From positions 1,984,001 to 2,048,000 of the forward strand of contig NZ_CP059163.1 in NCBI RefSeq assembly GCF_013466785.1: 64,000 nucleotides of DNA, given 5' to 3'. This document shows, one piece after another, positions 9,089 through 21,300 of this stretch. The first letter of the stretch is position 1. Every line of letters begins with the position of its first letter. The translations under genes and the position numbers were made by a program. The DNA is from Nocardioides marinisabuli. Its GTDB lineage: Bacteria; Actinomycetota; Actinomycetes; Propionibacteriales; Nocardioidaceae. The notes under the pieces were generated by a model. It was given only the letters and a program-made list of their open reading frames with translations, was not told where the DNA came from and searched no databases.

Positions 9089-10608
9089 CCGAGCAGCCCC
9101 GCCCCGCCCCCCTGCTGGAGATGCGCGGCATCACCAAGACGTTCCCCGGCGTGCGCGCCCTGGGCGGGGTCGACCTCGAGGTGCGCGCCGGCGAGGTGCA
9201 CTGCCTGCTCGGCCAGAACGGCGCCGGCAAGTCGACCCTGATCAAGATCCTCTCGGCCTCCTACCAGCCCGACGAGGGGGAGATCCTGTGGGAGGGCGAG
9301 CCGGTCGCGCTGTCGACCCCGGTGGCCGCCATGCGGCGCGGCATCTCCACGATCTACCAGGAGCTCGACCTGGTCGCCGGTCTCACCGTGACCGAGAACA
9401 TCTTCCTGGGCCACGAGCTCTCGGTGGGCGGCTTCACGCGGGCCATCGCCGCCGACCGCCGCGCCCGTGCCCTCCTCGAGCGGCTCGGCCACGCCGAGAT
9501 CGACCCGCAGTGCCAGGTCGGCGAGCTGTCGCCCGCGGCGCAGCAGGTGGTCAGCATGGCCCGCGCCCTGTCCCACGACACGCGGCTGCTCATCCTCGAC
9601 GAGCCGTCGGCCGTGCTGGACCAGGAGGAGGTCCGCAACCTCTTCCGGGTCGTGCGCGACCTGACCGCCGAGGGCGTGGCCATCGTCTACATCTCCCACC
9701 GGCTCGAGGAGATCCGCGAGATCGGCGACCGCATCACCGTGCTCAAGGACGGCGTCACGGTCGGGCGCAACCTCGCCGTCGACGCCACCCCCACCCCCGA
9801 CCTCATCCGCCTGATGACCGGCCGCTCGATCGAGTACGTCTTCCCGGCGCGCTCGGGCGCCGCCCGCCGCGAGGGCGAGCCGGTCCTGCAGGTGCGCGGC
9901 CTGGCCTGCCCCGGCATCTTCTCCGGGGTCGACCTCGACGTCCACGGCGGCGAGATCGTCGGGCTCGCGGGGCTGGTCGGTGCCGGGCGCTCCGAGATCG
10001 TCGAGACCGTGTACGGCGCCCGCCGGGCCTCGGCCGGGACCGTCACCGTCGACGGACGCCGGCTGCGCCGCGGCTCGGTCGCCGCGGCCGTCGGCGCGGG
10101 GGTCGGGCTGTGCCCCGAGGAGCGCAAGAGCCAGGGCCTGCTGCTCGACCAGTCGCTCTACCGCAACATCACGATCTCCAGCCTGGCCCGCTTCGCCCGC
10201 GGCGGCTTCCTCGACAGCGGCTCCGAGCGGCGCCGCTCCGAGGAGCTGTGCGCCTCGCTCGACGTGCGTCCCACCGGCGTCGAGCGGGTGGCGCGCACCC
10301 TCTCGGGCGGCAACCAGCAGAAGATCGTGCTGGCCCGCTGGCTGCTGCGGGAGTGCCGGGTGCTGATCCTCGACGAGCCCACCCGCGGCGTCGACGTGGG
10401 CGCCCGCGCGGAGATCTACAGCCTGATCCGCGGCCTCGCCGACTCCGGTGTGGCCGTCCTGGTGGTCTCGAGCGAGGTCGAGGAGGTGCTCGGTCTCTCC
10501 GACCGGGTGCTCGTCGTCCGCGAGGGCACCGTCGTCCACGAGGGCCCGGCCGAGGACATCGACGAGTCCCGCGTCCTCGACCTCGTCATGGAAGGAAACG
10601 TCGCATGA
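9085..10608 (+). CDS. Sugar ABC transporter, double ATP-binding protein (XylG/RbsA type)
   Basis: A 507-residue protein with two nucleotide-binding domains, as in pentose and galactose importers. Domain 1 has an intact Walker A (GQNGAGKST), Walker B LLILDEPSAVLD and a weak signature LSPAAQQ; domain 2 has a degenerate Walker A (GLVGAGRSE), signature LSGGNQQK and LILDEPTRGVDVG. This asymmetry is normal for the family. It overlaps the ROK gene upstream by four bases and is followed by the permease, whose ATG at 10605 overlaps its stop. With xylA downstream, xylose or a related sugar is the likely cargo; ribose, arabinose or inositol cannot be excluded. Confidence 0.9.
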   Translation: MTEQPRPAPLLEMRGITKTFPGVRALGGVDLEVRAGEVHCLLGQNGAGKSTLIKILSASYQPDEGEILWEGEPVALSTPVAAMRRGISTIYQELDLVAGLTVTENIFLGHELSVGGFTRAIAADRRARALLERLGHAEIDPQCQVGELSPAAQQVVSMARALSHDTRLLILDEPSAVLDQEEVRNLFRVVRDLTAEGVAIVYISHRLEEIREIGDRITVLKDGVTVGRNLAVDATPTPDLIRLMTGRSIEYVFPARSGAARREGEPVLQVRGLACPGIFSGVDLDVHGGEIVGLAGLVGAGRSEIVETVYGARRASAGTVTVDGRRLRRGSVAAAVGAGVGLCPEERKSQGLLLDQSLYRNITISSLARFARGGFLDSGSERRRSEELCASLDVRPTGVERVARTLSGGNQQKIVLARWLLRECRVLILDEPTRGVDVGARAEIYSLIRGLADSGVAVLVVSSEVEEVLGLSDRVLVVREGTVVHEGPAEDIDESRVLDLVMEGNVA

Positions 10609-11685
10609 GCCACCAGGAGCCCGTGAGCACCACGGCCGCCCCCGGCACCCCGGGGGCGCTGCCACCGGGGGACCGCGCGGAGGGCACCCGCGGCGGGCCC
10701 CGCGCGCGCCGGCCGGGGTGGGGGCGCCCAGCGCCTGCGCACCGGGATGGGCCGCAACCTGGGCCTGGTCCTGGCCCTCGCCCTGCTGTGCGCGGCCGGG
10801 GTCCTCACCGCCGGCGACCGCTTCGCCGACGTCGACAACGTGCTGACCATCCTGCGCCTGGCGGCCGTGATCGGGGTGGTCAGCGTCGGGATGACCTTCG
10901 TGATCACCGGCGGCGGCATCGACCTCTCCGTCGGCGCGATCCTCGCCCTGTGCTCGGTCTGGTCGACCACCCTGGCGACCCAGGCGCTGGCCAACGACGT
11001 GCACTGGATCGTCATCGTCTTCACCGCGGTCGCGGTCGGGGCCGGGTGCGGCCTGGTCAACGGGGTGCTCATCGCCTACGGCAAGGTCGTGCCGTTCATC
11101 GCCACCCTGGCCATGCTGGCCAGCGCCCGCGGCCTGGCCGAGATCATCTCCAACCGCCGCACCCAGATCGTGCAGGTCCCGGAGTTCCGGGACTTCTTCG
11201 GCGCCGACGTGCTCGGCGTGCCGGTGCTGGTCCTGCTCTTCCTGGTCGTGGCCGCGCTCGGCTGGGTGCTGCTGAACAAGACCACCTTCGGCCGGCGCAC
11301 GCTGGCCGTCGGCGGCAACCCCGAGGCGGCCCGGCTGGCGGGCATCCGGGTGCAGCGCCACACCGTGATGCTCTACGTGCTCGTCGGCGTGTGCTGCGGC
11401 ATCGCCGCGGTGATGCTGGTCTCGCGCACCACGACCGGCAGCTCCACGCACGGCACCCTCTACGAGCTCGACGCCATCGCGGCGGTCGTCATCGGCGGCA
11501 CCCTGCTCTCGGGCGGTCGCGGCACCATCGTCGGCACCGTCCTGGGCGTGCTCATCTTCACCACGCTTTCGAACGTCTTCACCCTCAACAACCTCTCGAT
11601 CTCGGCCCAGTCCGTCGTGAAGGGCCTGATCATCGTCGTCGCCGTGCTGCTCCAGCAGCGCCTGGCCGAACGCAGTCGCACCTAG
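10605..11685 (+). CDS. Sugar ABC transporter permease (RbsC/XylH type), frameshifted near the N-terminus
   Basis: The 312 residues from ATG 10747 form an intact RbsC/XylH-type permease with about 8-10 membrane segments (GMTFVITGGGIDLSVGAILA, VPFIATLAMLASARGL, GGNPEAARLAGI). The expected start is ATG 10605, overlapping the ATPase stop as ATGA, but that frame (MSHQEPVSTTAAPGTPG) does not join the permease frame. Removing one base within the G-rich run at 10711-10725 gives RRPG-GAQRLRTGMGRNLG and a 359-residue product. ATG 10747 has no clear ribosome site. I regard this as an indel error or a very recent frameshift. The N-terminal 45 residues are a proline/glycine-rich cytoplasmic tail. Confidence 0.82.
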
Positions 11686-11765
11686 CGCTGCGCCCGCCCC
11701 TCCCGTCCCGTCCTTCTCGGGCACCACCACACACCCGTGACACACCACGTCCCAAGGAGCTCGTC

Positions 11766-12821
11766 ATGTCGCACCGTCCCGTCCTGCGCCGCACCCAGAT
11801 CGGCCTGGCCGCCGCCGCCACCTCGCTGCTCGCGCTCACCGCGTGCACCAGCAACACCACCGAGTCCAGCGAGGCCGCCACCGGCGGCACCTCGCAGGCC
11901 GAGGCGGGCTCCAACGACGAGGCCGGCGAGACCGTGGTCATCGGGTTCTCCGCCCCCGCCGCCGACCACGGCTGGATGGCCGCCATCACCGACGCCGCCA
12001 AGAGCACCGCCGAGGGGTACGACGACGTCGAGCTCAAGGTCGCCGAGGGCACCAACGACGTCAACCTCCAGATCAGCCAGGTCGAGACCTTCATCAACGA
12101 GGGCGTCGACGCCATCGTGCTGCTGCCCTTCGACGGCGCGGCGATGACCCCCGTGGCGCTCAAGGCGATGGCGGCCGGCATCCCGGTCATCAACGTCGAC
12201 CGCGAGTTCAACGACCCCAACGCCGCGCGCGTGACCGTGCTCGGCGACAACTACGGCATGGGCGTCTCGGCCGGGCAGTACATCTGCGAGCAGGTCGGCG
12301 ACGACGCCGACGCCGTGGTCGCCGAGATCGCCGGCATCGACTCGCTGCCGCTGACCCAGGACCGCAGCCAGGGCTTCGAGGACGCGCTCGCCGAGTGCGG
12401 CCAGGACGTCGACAACCGGGTCGCCGCCGACTTCACCGTCGAGGGCGGCGAGAAGGCCGCCGCGAACCTCCTGCAGGCCGCGCCCCGCATCGACGCGGTG
12501 TGGAACCACGACGACGACCAGGGCGTCGGTGTCCTGGCCGCCATCGAGAACGCCGGGCGCGACGAGTTCATCATGGTCGGCGGCGCCGGCTCGGCCAACG
12601 CGATGCGCTCGATCCAGGCCGACGACGGGGTGCTCAAGGCCACCGTCATCTACCCCTCCACCCAGGGCGCCGACGGCATCAAGCTGGCCCGCCTGCTGGT
12701 GCAGGACAAGGCCATGAGCGACACCGTCGAGGTCGAGGTGCCCCGCATGCTCCAGCTCTTCGCACCGGTCGTGACCCAGGAGAACGTCGACGAGTTCCTC
12801 GGCTCGGCCTTCGAGTCCTGA
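11766..12821 (+). CDS. Sugar ABC transporter substrate-binding lipoprotein
   Basis: A 351-residue periplasmic-binding-protein type 1 domain (peripla_BP_4, ribose/xylose class). The signal sequence ends in the lipobox LTAC near residue 29, followed by a Ser/Thr/Gly-rich linker and the two-lobed domain starting [38 protein letters not shown] and [10 protein letters not shown] are typical hinge-region and ligand-pocket blocks. AAGGAG lies 7 bp before the ATG. It is the last of the transporter genes and is separated from the permease by 80 bp, which often lets binding proteins be made in excess. The exact sugar cannot be read from sequence. Confidence 0.9.
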   Translation: MSHRPVLRRTQIGLAAAATSLLALTACTSNTTESSEAATGGTSQAEAGSNDEAGETVVIGFSAPAADHGWMAAITDAAKSTAEGYDDVELKVAEGTNDVNLQISQVETFINEGVDAIVLLPFDGAAMTPVALKAMAAGIPVINVDREFNDPNAARVTVLGDNYGMGVSAGQYICEQVGDDADAVVAEIAGIDSLPLTQDRSQGFEDALAECGQDVDNRVAADFTVEGGEKAAANLLQAAPRIDAVWNHDDDQGVGVLAAIENAGRDEFIMVGGAGSANAMRSIQADDGVLKATVIYPSTQGADGIKLARLLVQDKAMSDTVEVEVPRMLQLFAPVVTQENVDEFLGSAFES

Positions 12822-12865
12822 GCCGCCGGCCCGGTCACCGCTCCACGCACACCTGAGGAGATCGC

Positions 12866-14041
12866 ATGAGTGCCACGCAGGACACCCTCTCGGTCGGGAT
12901 GGTGGGCTACGCCTTCATGGGTGCCGCCCACTCCCAGGCCTGGCGCAACGCGCCACGGTTCTTCGACCTGCCGCTGAGGCCGCTGATGACGGCGGTGGCC
13001 GGGCGCGACGCGACCCGGGTCGCCCGGGCCGCCGAGGTGCTCGGCTGGGCGGGCACCGCCGGGTCCTACCAGGAGCTGGTCGAGCGCGACGACATCGACC
13101 TGGTCGACATCTGCACCCCGGGCGACACCCACGCCGAGATCGCCATCGCGGCCCTCGAGGCGGGCAAGCACGTGCTGTGCGAGAAGCCCCTGGCCAACAC
13201 CGTCGAGGAGGCCGTCGCGATGGCCGAGGCGGCCGAGCGGGCGGCCGCCTCGGGGGTGCGCGCCATGGTCGGGTTCACCTACCGGCGGGTGCCGGCCATC
13301 GCCCTGGCCCGGCGCCTGGTGGCCGAGGGCAGGATCGGCACCGTGCGCCACGTGCGCGCGCAGTACCTCCAGGACTGGATCTCCGACCCCGAGGCGCCGC
13401 TGTCGTGGCGGCTGCAGAAGGAGCGGGCCGGGTCGGGGGCGCTGGGCGACATCGGCGCCCACATCGTCGACCTGGCCCAGTTCATCACCGGCGATCGGAT
13501 CGGCGAGGTGTCCGGGCACCTGGAGACCTTCGTCAAGGAGCGGCCCCTCGCCGCCGAGCACGCCGGGCTGTCCGGGACCGCCTCGAGCGGGCGCGGGGCG
13601 GTGACCGTGGACGACGCGGCCATGTTCCTGGCCCGCTTCGCGAGCGGGGCCCTGGGCGTCTTCGAGGCGACCCGCTTCGCCCAGGGCCGCAAGAACGCGA
13701 TCCGCCTCGAGGTCAACGGCTCGCGCGGCAGCCTCGCCTTCGACTTCGAGGACATGAACCTCCTGCACTTCCACGACGCCGACGAGGACCCGGCCACCGC
13801 CGGCTTCCGCCGCATCGTCGTCACCGAGCCCGAGCACCCCTACCTGGCCGCCTGGTGGCCGCCCGGGCACCTCATCGGCTACGAGCACGGCTTCACCCAC
13901 CAGGTCGTCGACCTGGTGGGCGCGATCCACGCCGGCGAGGACCCCACCCCGACGTTCGCCGACGGTCTCCAGGTCCAGCGGGTCCTGGGCGCCGTCGAGC
14001 AGAGCTCCCACAAGCGCACCTGGCAGGAGATCCCAGCATGA
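12866..14041 (+). CDS. Gfo/Idh/MocA family NAD(P)-dependent sugar dehydrogenase
   Basis: A 391-residue protein with an N-terminal Rossmann fold ([15 protein letters not shown]) and the family signature [12 protein letters not shown] near residue 107, whose lysine acts in hydride transfer, then the C-terminal alpha/beta domain with [13 protein letters not shown] carrying the usual Asp/His pair. Members oxidise sugars or inositols at one hydroxyl. The gene lies 44 bp after the binding-protein gene with GAGGAG before its ATG and overlaps xylA by ATGA, so it belongs to the same operon. It may feed a non-xylose sugar into the pathway, or act with the isomerase at 21.7 kb; the substrate is unknown. 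Confidence 0.88.
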   Translation: MSATQDTLSVGMVGYAFMGAAHSQAWRNAPRFFDLPLRPLMTAVAGRDATRVARAAEVLGWAGTAGSYQELVERDDIDLVDICTPGDTHAEIAIAALEAGKHVLCEKPLANTVEEAVAMAEAAERAAASGVRAMVGFTYRRVPAIALARRLVAEGRIGTVRHVRAQYLQDWISDPEAPLSWRLQKERAGSGALGDIGAHIVDLAQFITGDRIGEVSGHLETFVKERPLAAEHAGLSGTASSGRGAVTVDDAAMFLARFASGALGVFEATRFAQGRKNAIRLEVNGSRGSLAFDFEDMNLLHFHDADEDPATAGFRRIVVTEPEHPYLAAWWPPGHLIGYEHGFTHQVVDLVGAIHAGEDPTPTFADGLQVQRVLGAVEQSSHKRTWQEIPA

Positions 14042-15198
14042 GCGACTACACCCCCACCCCCGACGACAAGTTCTCCTTCGGCCTGTGGACCGTGGGCTGG
14101 GAGGGCGTCGACGTGTTCGGCCCCGCCAGCCGGGCCCCGCTCGACCCGGTGGCCGCCACCGAGCGGCTCGCCGAGATCGGCGCCGCGGGCGTGACCTTCC
14201 ACGACGACGACCTGGTGCCCGACGACGGGACCCGCGAGGCCGTCCTCGAGCGCTTCGCCAAGGCGGTGGCCGCCTCCGGGCTGACCGTCGAGATGGTCAC
14301 CACCAACCTCTTCGGCCACCCGGTCTTCAAGGAGGGCGGGCTGACCGCCAACAACCGCGACGTACGCCGCTACGCGCTGGCCAAGGTGCTGCGCAACGTC
14401 GACCTCGCGGCCTCCCTGGGCGCGCAGACCTTCGTGCTGTGGGGCGGTCGCGAGGGCGCCGAGCACGGCGGCTCCAAGAACGTGCAGGCCGCGCTCGACC
14501 GGTACGCCGAGTCGCTCAACGTGGTGTGCCGCTACGTCCGCGAGCAGGGCTACGACATGCGGCTGGCCCTCGAGCCCAAGCCCAACGAGCCCCGCGGCGA
14601 CATCCTGCTGCCGACCATCGGCCACGCGCTGGCCCTGATCGGCGAGCTCGAGCACCCCGAGATGGTCGGGCTCAACCCCGAGGTCGGCCACGAGGAGATG
14701 GCGGGGCTGAACTTCGCCCACGGCATCACCCAGGCGCTGTGGCACGACAAGCTCTTCCACGTCGACCTCAACGGCCAGCACGGGCCCCGCTTCGACCAGG
14801 ACCTGCGCTTCGGCGCCGGCAACCTGCGCGGCGCCTTCTGGACCGTCGACGCGCTGCTCGGCGGCTCCGCCGGCCGGGCCTACGACGGCTACGTGCACTT
14901 CGACTTCAAGCCGCCGCGGGTCGAGGCCGAGGACGGTGTCTGGGAGTCGGCGCGCGGGTGCATGCGCAACTACCTCGTCCTGCGCGAGAAGGTCCGGGCC
15001 TTCCGGGCCGACCCGGCCGTGGTCGAGGCGCTCGCCGCCGCGGGCGTCGAGGAGCTGAGCACCCCCACCCTCGCCGAGGGCGAGCCGCTCGCCTCGGTGC
15101 GCGAGGCGTCGTACGACATCGAGGCCCTGGGCCGGCGCAGCGTGGCCATGGAGGCCCTCGACCAGCTCGCCCTCGACCACCTGCTCGGCGTCCGCTGA
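14038..15198 (+). CDS. xylA: Xylose isomerase
   Basis: A 386-residue class I xylose isomerase as found in Actinobacteria, converting D-xylose to D-xylulose with two divalent metals. Key blocks are [10 protein letters not shown], the catalytic-histidine region [11 protein letters not shown], the metal-binding [29 protein letters not shown] and FDFKPPR. It starts on the ATG overlapping the stop of the dehydrogenase gene. With xylB on the other side of the transporter operon, the complete xylose-to-xylulose-5-phosphate route is present. Expression probably follows the promoter upstream of the second ROK gene. Confidence 0.95.
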   Translation: MSDYTPTPDDKFSFGLWTVGWEGVDVFGPASRAPLDPVAATERLAEIGAAGVTFHDDDLVPDDGTREAVLERFAKAVAASGLTVEMVTTNLFGHPVFKEGGLTANNRDVRRYALAKVLRNVDLAASLGAQTFVLWGGREGAEHGGSKNVQAALDRYAESLNVVCRYVREQGYDMRLALEPKPNEPRGDILLPTIGHALALIGELEHPEMVGLNPEVGHEEMAGLNFAHGITQALWHDKLFHVDLNGQHGPRFDQDLRFGAGNLRGAFWTVDALLGGSAGRAYDGYVHFDFKPPRVEAEDGVWESARGCMRNYLVLREKVRAFRADPAVVEALAAAGVEELSTPTLAEGEPLASVREASYDIEALGRRSVAMEALDQLALDHLLGVR

Positions 15199-15200
15199 GC

Positions 15201-15235
15201 AGCACCACCCAGCACCACCCAGCACCACCCAGTAG
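15201..15235 (+). repeat. Three tandem copies of a 10-bp unit after xylA
   Basis: AGCACCACCC occurs three times exactly at 15201-15230 and a partial copy follows. The array begins two bases after the xylA stop codon. A near-identical unit (CCAGCAGCAC read on the minus strand) occurs three times downstream of the LuxR gene ending at 55383, which suggests a recurrent element at gene 3' ends. Confidence 0.75.
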
Positions 15236-15311
15236 CACCAGGGGCCGAACGGCCGGGGACCCGCCCCGGACACGCAGGAGCGCAGATCGTCCACTCACGA
15301 AGGAGTACGCG

Positions 15312-18300
15312 ATGACGTACGTCGTCACCCGGCTGCGCTCACGAGCCAGGGCACTGCTGACCCTGGCCGTGGCCATGCTCGTCGGGCTACCACTGGCCGG
15401 GGTCTGGCTGGCCGCGCCGGCGCAGGCCCACGAGGGCCACGGCGAGACCGACCCGTTCCGGGCCCTCGTCTTCTCGAAGACGTCCGGGTTCCGGCACGGG
15501 TCGATCACGGCCGGTGTCAACGCGATCAAGCAGCTGGGGGTCGATCACGAGTTCACGGTCGACGCCACCGAGGACGCCGGCGACTTCACCGAGGCCAACC
15601 TCGCGCAGTACGACGTGGTGGTCTGGCTCTCGACCACGGGCGACGTCCTCAACGCCAGCCAGCAGGCCGCCTTCGAGGGCTACATCCGCGACGGGGGCGG
15701 CTACGCCGGCATCCACGCGGCCTCGGACACCGAGTACGACTGGGAGTGGTACGGCGACCTGGTCGGCGCGTACTTCAAGGGCCACCCGGCCCAGCAGCAG
15801 GTGACGGTCAAGGTCGAGGACCCGGCGCACCCCTCCACGGCGGAGCTGCCCGCCCTGTGGAACCGCTTCGACGAGCTCTACAACTACCGCACCAACCCGC
15901 GCGGCAAGCTGCACGTGCTCGCCTCGCTCGACGAGGCGACCTACAACGGCGGTGACATGGGGGTGGAGCACCCGATCACCTGGTGCCAGGACTACGACGG
16001 CGGCCGGGCCTGGTACACCGGCCTGGGCCACACCGACGCCAGCTTCGCCGACCCGCTGTTCCTCGACCACCTGCTCGGCGGCATCCGCACCGCCGCGGGC
16101 GTGCTGCCCGCGGACTGCTCGGCGACCCTGCCGGCCAGCTTCGAGAAGGTGACGCTGGACGACAACACCCAGAACCCGATGGAGCTCGCCATCGCTCCTG
16201 ACGGCCGCGTCGTGTACGTCGACCGCAACGGCGCGGTCAAGATCATCCTGACCAACGGCAACGTCGTGACCGCCGGCTCGCTCAACGTCTACACGGGCCA
16301 GGAGTTCGGGCTGCTCGGCGTCGCGCTCGACCTCGACTTCGACGACAACGGCTGGGTCTATCTCTACCACTCGCCGGCCGGGGCGAGCGCGATCGACCGG
16401 GTCTCCCGGATCACGTTGAGCGGCAACACCCTCGACATGTCGACGAAGAAGGACGTGCTCGACATCCCGGTGCAGCGCGACCAGTGCTGCCACGCGGGCG
16501 GCGCCCTGGAGTTCGACAACGACGGCAACCTCTACATCGCCACCGGCGACAACACCAACCCCTTCGCCTCCGGCGGCTACAGCCCGATGGACGAGGGCGA
16601 GGGGCGCTCGGCCTGGGACGCCCAGCGCACGTCCGGCAACACCTTCAGCCTCTCCGGCAAGGTGCTCCGGATCACCCCGACCGCCGCCGGTGGCTACACG
16701 GTGCCGGACGGGAACCTCTTCGAGCCCGGCACCGCGAAGACCAAGCCGGAGATCTACGCGATGGGCTTCCGCAACCCGTTCCGGATCGGTCTCGACGAGC
16801 GCACCGGGGCACTCCTGGTGGCCGACTACGGGCCGGACGCTGGCTCGGCCAACGCCCAGCGTGGACCCGACGGCCGCGTGGAGTGGAACATCCTGGACCG
16901 CCCCGGCAACTACGGCTGGCCCTTCTGCGTGGGCGCGAACACGCCCTACAACGACTACGACTTCGTCACCCAGACCTCCGGGCCCGTCCACGACTGCGAC
17001 GCCCCGGTCAACGACTCGCCGAACAACACCGGCCTGACCCAGCTGCCGCCGGCCATCGGTGCCGCCATGTGGCAGGGCAAGTCGTCGAGCGGCAACCCGG
17101 AGATCGGCAACAGCGGCGCCCCGATGACCTCGGGCACCTACGCCTACGACCCGGAGCTCGACTCGGACCGCAAGTGGCCGGCGTACTTCGACAACAAGGC
17201 GATCTGGGCCGATTGGAACAACAGCCGCCTCTTCACCGTGCAGCTCGACGCCGAGGGCAGCGCCGTCACCGACGTCAACCGGTTCCTGCCGGACCTGCCG
17301 ATGACCCGGCCGCACGCGCTGCAGTTCGGCCCCGACGGGGCCCTCTACATGATCGAGTGGGGCAGCGGCTTCGGCGGCAACAACGCCAACTCCGGCATCT
17401 ACCGGATCGACTACGTGCAGGGCAACCGGGCGCCGATCGCCAAGGCGACGGCCGACGTGACGTCGGGCGCCGCGCCCCTGACCGTCGCCTTCGACAGCGC
17501 CGGGTCGCGTGACCCCGACGGCACCCCGCTCACCTTCGCCTGGGACTTCGACGGCGATGGGACGACGGACAGCACCGAGCCGACCGCGTCGCACACCTAC
17601 ACCGAGGTCGGCGACTACACCGCGCGGCTCACGGTCACCGATGCCGGTGAGCGCACGGCCGTCTCCAACATCGACATCGTGGTCGGCAACACCGCCCCCG
17701 AGGTCGAGCTGGTGCTGCCGCTCGACGGCGGGTTCTTCTCCTTCGGCGACACCATGCGCTACGAGGTGGTCGTCACCGACGCCGAGGACGAGGAGATCGA
17801 CTGCGACAACGTGGTCGTGCAGCCCGCCTTGGGCCACGACGAGCACGCCCACGGCTACGAGCAGTACCGCGGGTGCTCCGGCACCGTGCCGCTGCCCGGC
17901 GACGAGGGCCACGTCGGTGCCAACATCTTCGGCACCATCACCGCGACGTACACCGACGGTGGCGGCGAGGGCGTGGGCTCCCTGACGGGGCAGGACACCG
18001 TGGTGCTGCACACCAAGCGCACCGAGGCGGAGTACTTCCAGTCCACGGGTCGCCTGGCCGACTCGACGTCCTCCGGCACGCCCGGTGTCCAGACCGAGAC
18101 GACCGGCGACACGGCCGGCGGCGGCAAGAACGTCAGCTACGTCGAGGGCGGCGACTGGTTCGGCTGGGACCGCATGAACCTGACCAACATCGACCAGATC
18201 TCCATGCGAGCGGCGTCGTCGCGTGCCGGCGGAGCCACCTGGGAGGTGCGCACCGGCGAGCCCACCGGGCCGACGGTCGCGACCATCGCGGTGCCGAGGA

Positions 18301-21300
18301 CGGCCGGTTGGCAGGTCTACGGGGACTACTCCGCCGAGCCCACCGGGCCGAGCACCGAGGTCAGCGGTCCGCTGTACTTCGTGCAGACCACCGGTGGCTC
18401 CAACATCAACTGGATCGACTTCATCGGCCGCGGGGTCACCGACAACGAGAAGCCGCAGCTGAGCGCCACCGCCGACCCGGTCACCGGTCTCGCACCGCTG
18501 GAGGTCGACTTCACCTCCTCGGTGAGCGACCCCGACGGGGACGACCCGGTCAGCGTCGAGTGGGACTTCGGCGACGGGGCGGGCGCCGAGTCCGCCGACG
18601 CGACGCACACCTACACCACGCCCGGGACGTACGCCGCCAAGGTCACCGCGACGGACGCGCGGGGTGCCGAGGACTCGAAGACCTTCGCGATCACCGTGCA
18701 GGCCGAGCCGGACACCTGCTTCACCGGTCGCTCCGACGACTTCGTCGGTGACAGCCTCGACACGGACCGGTGGGACTCGATCGTGCGGCCCAGCGGCAAC
18801 GCGACCGTCTCCGGCAGCCACCTGTCGATCCCGCTGACCGCGACCGACATCCACGGCGCCAACGGCACGCCCACCCCGGACATCGTGCTCCAGCACCTGC
18901 CCGGCGGTGCGTTCGAGGTGACCACCAAGGTCACCCTCGAGGCGCGGCGGCAGTACCAGCAGGCCGGTCTCATCGTCTACGGCGACGACGACAACTACCT
19001 GAAGATGGTCCTGCAGGGCCGGACGGGCAGCCCGAGCGCTGCCGGCCGGGTCTTCCAGTTCGCCGGCGAGCTGGCGGGTCGGGCGACCGAGACGAACACG
19101 CCCGCCCTGGGCGAGGAGTTCCCCGACACCTTCTGGGTGCGGATGAGCAGCCCCGACGGGCTCGATGTCACCGCCTCGTACAGCAGTGACGGGATCACCT
19201 TCACCGAGATGGACGGCACCCGGTCGCTGAGCGGGATCAACGAGCCGCGGGTCGGGGTCTTCGGCCTGGCCAACAGGACCGAGGCGCTCCCGATCACGGC
19301 GCACTTCGACCACTTCCGGATCACCCCGGACGACACCGCGACGTCGTGCGACGCCGGTGGCGAGACCTGCTTCACCGGGCGCTCCGACGGCTTCGACGGC
19401 GACGCGCTCGACACGCAGCGCTGGGACTCGGTGGTCCGGGCCAACCAGGACCTCACGGTGTCGGACGGTCTGCTGAGCATCCCGCTCACGGCCACCGACA
19501 TCTACGGCACCAACAACACCGGGACGCCCAACATCGTCCTTCAGGACCTGCCCGACGGCGAGTTCGAGGTGACCACCAAGGTCACCCTCGAGGCCCGGAG
19601 GCAGTGGCAGCAGGCCGGCTTGATCATCTACGGCGACGACGACAACTACCTGAAGATGGTCAAGGTGGGACGCGCGTCGTCCCCCGACGCCGCCGCGCGG
19701 CGCTTCCAGCTCACCAAGGAGGTGGAGGGAAGCGCCACGGAGGACAACACCCCGGACGTCGGGGCCGGCTTCCCCGACACCTACTGGGTGCGGCTCAGCA
19801 GCACCGACGGGGAGAGCGTCACGGGCTCCTACAGCGCCGACGGCGTGTCGTTCACCGAGATGTCGCGCAGCTTCACGCTGGCGGGGATCGCGGGGGCGAA
19901 GGTCGGTGTCTTCGGCCTGGCCAACAAGGACTCGGCCCTGCCCGTCACCGCCGAGTTCGACCACTTCCTGCTCACCCCCGACGACACGGCGACCCCGTGC
20001 GAGGAAGAGGAGGAGGAGGAGGAGGAGGACACGACCGAGCCCCAGGTCGGCACGACGGTGCTCGGTGACTACGCCGGCGAGCTGGTCAGCCTGGTCGACA
20101 CCGAGATCGGTGGCGAGGCCACGCTGGTCTCCGCGATCGACGGGGACGCCCGCACCACCAGCGCGACCCTGTCGCTGACCGGTCTGGAGCCCGCAGCGGG
20201 CTACGAGTCCCACCTGCACGTCGGGACCTGCGACACCCTGGGGCTGCACTACCGCGACGACCCGGAGGGCGACGGCACGCCGCCCAACGAGCTGTGGCCG
20301 ACCACTCCCGGCTGGGAGTCCGGTCCGCGGATCGTGGCCGGCGAGGACGGCCGGGCCGAGGCCGCGGCAACCGTGGCGTGGGCACCTCGCACCGACGGTC
20401 GCTCCCTGGTGCTGCACCGTGACGGCGCCATCGTCGCCTGCGCGACGCTGGACCTGACCGGGCCCGGCACGGTGGTGCTCGACGCCACTGACGACGCCAC
20501 CGACGACACCGGCGTCGACACGGTCGAGCACCGCGTCGACGGGGGCGAGTGGACGACGTACGAGGGCCCGTTCGAGATCAGCGAGCCGGGCACGCACACG
20601 GTCGACTACCGGGTCTCCGACCTGGCCGGCAACACCACCCAGGGCTCGCTCGACGTGGTCGTCCCAGAGCCGGACGTCGAGCCGGTCGCACCGACGGTCG
20701 AGATCGCGGTCTCGCCGGAGGAGCCCGACGGGGACGACGGCTGGTACACCGGTCCCGTCACCGTGACGCCGAGCGCCACCGGCGGAGTCGGCGAGCTGAA
20801 CCTCGAGCAGCGGGTCGGCTCGGATGAGTGGGCGCCGTACGTCGAGCCGGTCGTGGTCAGCGAGGACGGCAGCACGACCGTCGCCTTCCGGGCCACCGAC
20901 GAGGAGGACACCGCCTCGGAGGTGGTCAGCACCGAGGTCCGCGTCGACCAGACCGCCCCGGTCGTCCGGGTCGAGCGCCTCACCCAGGGCCAGGTCCTCT
21001 CGGTCGCCGCCGTCCGCCGGGTGCGCGTCCTGACCCAGGACGAGACCGCGGGCGTGGCGTCGACAGTGGTCCGTCTCGACGGCCAGGTCGTCGACGCACC
21101 GGTCGACGTGGACGCGGTGGCCCTGCTCAGCGGCAAGCACCGGCTCGAGGTGCGGGTGGTCGACGCCGCCGGCAACCGGACGACCGAGGAGGTCGTCTTC
21201 CGCGTCGCGGCGACCTACCGCGGCGGGCGTGCCCTGCTGAATCGCCTGGAGGGGGAGGGCCGGATCTCGGTCGGCCTCGACAAGCTCCTGGGCAACCGGC

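Noticed and set aside
8851..11748. A 965-codon minus-strand frame over the transporter genes
   Set aside because: Low-complexity Asp/His/Gly-rich translation antisense to well-identified ROK and ABC genes; no start signal or homology features.
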